From NCBI GenBank assembly GCA_947311745.1, contig CAMZLT010000193.1, forward strand, positions 1 to 7,829: a stretch of DNA of 7,829 nt, written 5' to 3'. Position 1 is the first letter of the stretch; every line of letters begins with the position of its first letter. The stretch comes from an uncultured Flavobacteriaceae bacterium (GTDB taxonomy: Bacteria; Bacteroidota; Bacteroidia; Flavobacteriales; Flavobacteriaceae). A program made the position numbers and the translations under genes. The notes beneath the pieces are model-generated. The model was given only the letters and a program-made list of their open reading frames with translations, was not told where the DNA came from and did not search any database. Below are positions 6,350 to 7,829 of the stretch, one piece after another.

Positions 6350-6742
6350 TTATATATCTTCAAAATTAACATCCGAAATTTTTGTAGGAGAACTATCTTC
6401 TAAATTATCTAAAGTTTCTTCGTTTTTATTAGAAGTTGGTTTTACAAAATCTTTTTGATGTCTTTCCGAAATTACTTCTTCGCCTTTTTCTTGCACTACA
6501 AAATCCGTTGCTTTTTGTAACTTTTCTGTAAACTCCTCAAAATCCTCTTTATATAAATAAATTTTATGTTTTTTAAAATAGAATGAACCATCATCACTAG
6601 AGAATTTTTTACTTTCTGTAATTGTTAGATAGTAATCTCCAGCTTTGGTTTCTCTTACATCAAAAAAATAGGTTCTTCGTCCTGCTCGCATTGTTTGCGA
6701 GTAAATTTCTTCCTGTTCTACATATTTCTTTTCATCACTCAT
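6350..6742 (-). CDS. PUR family DNA/RNA-binding protein (DUF3276)
   Basis: This 130-residue protein carries one PUR repeat, the Whirly-like beta-beta-beta-beta-alpha fold that binds single-stranded DNA or RNA. The core runs from RAGRRTYFFDVRETKAGDYY (19-38) through LTITESKK (39-46) to KKHKIYLYKEDFEEFTEKL (57-75). After about residue 90 comes a polar, acidic and probably disordered tail ending in VNFEDI. Bacterial single-repeat PUR proteins work as dimers and are near-universal in Bacteroidota, but the cellular target is not established. The -7 box TAATTTTG lies 28 bases upstream of the ATG. An A/T hairpin upstream insulates the gene from the ABC exporter, so it is probably monocistronic. Confidence 0.9.
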   Translation of the reverse strand: MSDEKKYVEQEEIYSQTMRAGRRTYFFDVRETKAGDYYLTITESKKFSSDDGSFYFKKHKIYLYKEDFEEFTEKLQKATDFVVQEKGEEVISERHQKDFVKPTSNKNEETLDNLEDSSPTKISDVNFEDI

Positions 6743-6769
6743 TTTTACTAGAATTTAAAAGTTATCTGC

Positions 6770-6777
6770 CAAAATTA
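6770..6777 (-). promoter_or_regulatory. -7 promoter element (TAATTTTG) of the PUR-family gene
   Basis: The minus strand reads TAATTTTG, a full match to TAnnTTTG, 28 bases before the ATG at 6742. The region where a -33 would lie coincides with the downstream arm of the terminator hairpin of the gene behind it, so terminator and promoter are packed into about 70 bases. Confidence 0.5.
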
Positions 6778-6780
6778 ATT

Positions 6781-6818
6781 AAAAAAACGTAATTTTTTAA
6801 AAAAAAATACGTTTTTTT
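6781..6818 (-). terminator. Intrinsic terminator of the ABC exporter gene
   Basis: AAAAAAACGTA (6781-6791) and TACGTTTTTTT (6808-6818) are perfect 11-base inverted arms. The 16-base spacer can extend the pairing further through its own T-run and A-run. Read on the minus strand it begins 17 bases after the ABC stop codon, and its downstream arm ends in seven U residues, as expected for a factor-independent terminator. Confidence 0.65.
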
Positions 6819-6834
6819 ATGTTAAAAAGTGAAG

Positions 6835-7734
6835 TTATATAGATTTTTCAAGTAATTGTTGGTCAAATATTTGTTTGTAATAGCCTTCTTTTTTTATTAA
6901 ATCGGTATGTTTTCCTTGTTGTATAATTTTTCCTTCCTCTAGGACGAGAATAGTATCTGCTCTTTTTACGCTAGAAATTCTATGGCTAATGATTATGGTT
7001 GTAACATTTTTACTAATGTTTTTTAATCGTTTTAAAATTATTTCTTCGGTTTCGGTATCTACGGCAGATAGGCAATCGTCAAATATTAAAATTTTTGGTT
7101 TTCCTATAATGGCTCTTGCAATTGAAATTCGCTGTTTTTGTCCTCCAGAAAGGGTAACACCCCGTTCGCCAATCATAGTATTGTAGCCATTTTTAAATTC
7201 TATAATATTATGATGGATATATGCGTTTTTCGCAGCTGTAATTACTTCTTTTTCCGTTGCATTTTGCTTTCCAAATTTTATATTTTCTTGAATAGTTTCC
7301 GAAAATAGAAACGAATCTTGTGGTACAAAACCAATACTTTTTCGCAAGTCATACAAGTTTACATCTGAAATTTTAATGCTATCAATAAAAATGTTTCCAG
7401 AATCTACATCGTACATTCTAGCAATTAGATTTGCAATAGTAGATTTTCCAGAACCAATATTCCCTATAATAGCTAAAGTTTTTCCTTTTTCGATACTAAA
7501 TGATATGTTTTTTAAAGCCTGTATTTTAGTGTCCTCATACGTAAAATTAACATTCTTAAATACAATGTTTCCTTCAATTTCTGAACTGTTCTTAGCAGTG
7601 TTTTGTATCGATGGTTTTTCGTGTAAAAAGGCATTAATTCGTTTTTGGGATGCTTCGGCTTGTTGTACAATGGATGTTACCCAACCAACTACTGCGACAG
7701 GAAAGATACTATTTTTATTATAGCTGCGGATCAT
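6835..7734 (-). CDS. ABC exporter (MsbA/MdlB-like), C-terminal part with ATPase domain, 5' end lost at a junction
   Basis: The frame encodes the nucleotide-binding domain and last transmembrane stretch of a fused TMD-NBD ABC exporter; intact relatives have about 580-600 residues. Numbered from ATG 7734, FPVAVVGWVTSIVQQAEASQ (11-30) is the end of the transmembrane domain. Then come Walker A GNIGSGKST (91-99), Q-loop Q139, signature LSGGQ (195-199), Walker B ILIFDD (215-220), D-loop SAVD (223-226) and H-loop H251. The catalytic Glu after Walker B is Asp (D220). Family-like sequence begins only at residue 11 (7704). The first ten residues are antisense to the sulfatase fragment, and an in-frame TAA at 7759-7761 blocks extension. 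The ATG at 7734 is thus not the natural start; about 290 residues with five or six transmembrane helices are missing. The substrate cannot be named. Confidence 0.85.
   Translation of the reverse strand: MIRSYNKNSIFPVAVVGWVTSIVQQAEASQKRINAFLHEKPSIQNTAKNSSEIEGNIVFKNVNFTYEDTKIQALKNISFSIEKGKTLAIIGNIGSGKSTIANLIARMYDVDSGNIFIDSIKISDVNLYDLRKSIGFVPQDSFLFSETIQENIKFGKQNATEKEVITAAKNAYIHHNIIEFKNGYNTMIGERGVTLSGGQKQRISIARAIIGKPKILIFDDCLSAVDTETEEIILKRLKNISKNVTTIIISHRISSVKRADTILVLEEGKIIQQGKHTDLIKKEGYYKQIFDQQLLEKSI
7699..7707. other. Junction between ABC exporter and sulfatase fragment
   Basis: Left of this point the minus strand matches an ABC exporter up to FPVAVVGW. Right of it the plus strand reads as the interior of an LTA-synthase-like enzyme starting KDTIFIIAADHN. 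The two readings meet at about 7702-7704, where AAA serves as Lys on one strand and Phe on the other. No terminal repeat, target duplication or transposase is visible. Confidence 0.7.
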
Positions 7735-7829
7735 AATGTGCGTGTTTATGGTGATAATTTACTACCCTATACAATGTTTCGCATCCCTGGTTTGATTCTT
7801 GGGGATGGCGTAGAACCCAAACAAATAGA
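7702..7829 (+). CDS. Internal fragment of an LTA-synthase/sulfatase-family enzyme
   Basis: The plus-strand frame starting at 7702 stays open to the window edge and reads KDTIFIIAADHNVRVYG, then DNLLPYTMFRIPGLILG, then DGVEPKQI. This matches the alkaline-phosphatase superfamily of the LtaS/MdoB phosphoglycerol-transferase type. The 'T/ADH' pair (codons 7729-7734) is the metal-binding Asp-His, and 'LxPxxxFRIPGLILG' is the conserved stretch that follows. Only about 42 residues of a protein normally several hundred long are here. The 5' part is absent because the sequence changes to ABC exporter at about 7702; the 3' part is beyond the edge. Local GC (about 38 % over 7705-7829 by hand count) and codons such as CCC, CGC, GGG and GGC look less AT-biased than the neighbours. 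It may come from another locus or another organism. Confidence 0.65.

Noticed and set aside
7376..7723. 115-residue plus-strand open frame opposite the ABC exporter
   Set aside because: It is the antisense of the Walker A to transmembrane region, is in a different frame from the sulfatase fragment, and has no recognisable motif.
1..7829. CRISPR array, tRNA or rRNA gene, retron or toxin-antitoxin pair
   Set aside because: No spaced repeats, cloverleaf-like segments, reverse transcriptase or small antagonistic gene pairs were found on either strand; nearly all sequence is accounted for by ordinary genes.

Overview
The window is AT-rich chromosomal DNA that looks like a marine or freshwater member of the Flavobacteriia (Bacteroidota). 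Three things support this. Gene families typical of the phylum are present: a single-domain PUR-type nucleic-acid-binding protein, a DUF6090-type protein, and an 'IS1096 passenger/pRiA4b ORF-3'-like protein. There is no clear Shine-Dalgarno sequence before any start. Several starts instead lie about 20-60 bases downstream of a TAnnTTTG box, the Bacteroidota sigma-A -7 element. Gene content is mostly housekeeping and envelope functions. I see no CRISPR array, RNA gene, insertion sequence or phage module.

Layout. 1-813 (-) is an LptF/LptG-family lipopolysaccharide-export permease, with its C-terminus beyond the left edge and a TTG start. 901-1389 (-) is the pRiA4b ORF-3-like protein. A short divergent promoter region (about 1390-1473) separates these from a long plus-strand run. 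That run holds a hotdog thioesterase (1474-1893), an isochorismate synthase (1896-3017), a small DUF4870/Tic20-like membrane protein (3068-3394) and an alpha/beta-hydrolase (3394-4044) that overlaps it by one base. It continues, after a structured leader, with an NhaC-type Na+/H+ antiporter (4179-5624) and a DUF6090-type membrane-anchored protein (5652-6320). A symmetric hairpin at 6310-6341 closes this run against two minus-strand genes: the PUR protein (6350-6742) and the C-terminal part of an ABC exporter (6835 to about 7704).

How the genes fit together. The thioesterase and isochorismate synthase are almost certainly co-translated and fit menaquinone biosynthesis: chorismate to isochorismate, and release of 1,4-dihydroxy-2-naphthoate from its CoA ester. 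The thioesterase has the Glu-type active site of EntH/YdiI/MenI. NhaC handles Na+/H+ exchange. LptF/G and the ABC exporter are envelope-transport functions.

The most unusual point is the right end. Near 7700-7707 the ABC exporter (minus strand) stops abruptly inside its last transmembrane region. From there to 7829 the plus strand encodes an internal piece of an LTA-synthase/sulfatase-family enzyme in the opposite orientation. Neither gene has a natural boundary there, so this is either a rearrangement or, more probably, a chimeric join near a contig or clone end. I found no convincing evidence of a previously undescribed multi-gene system.
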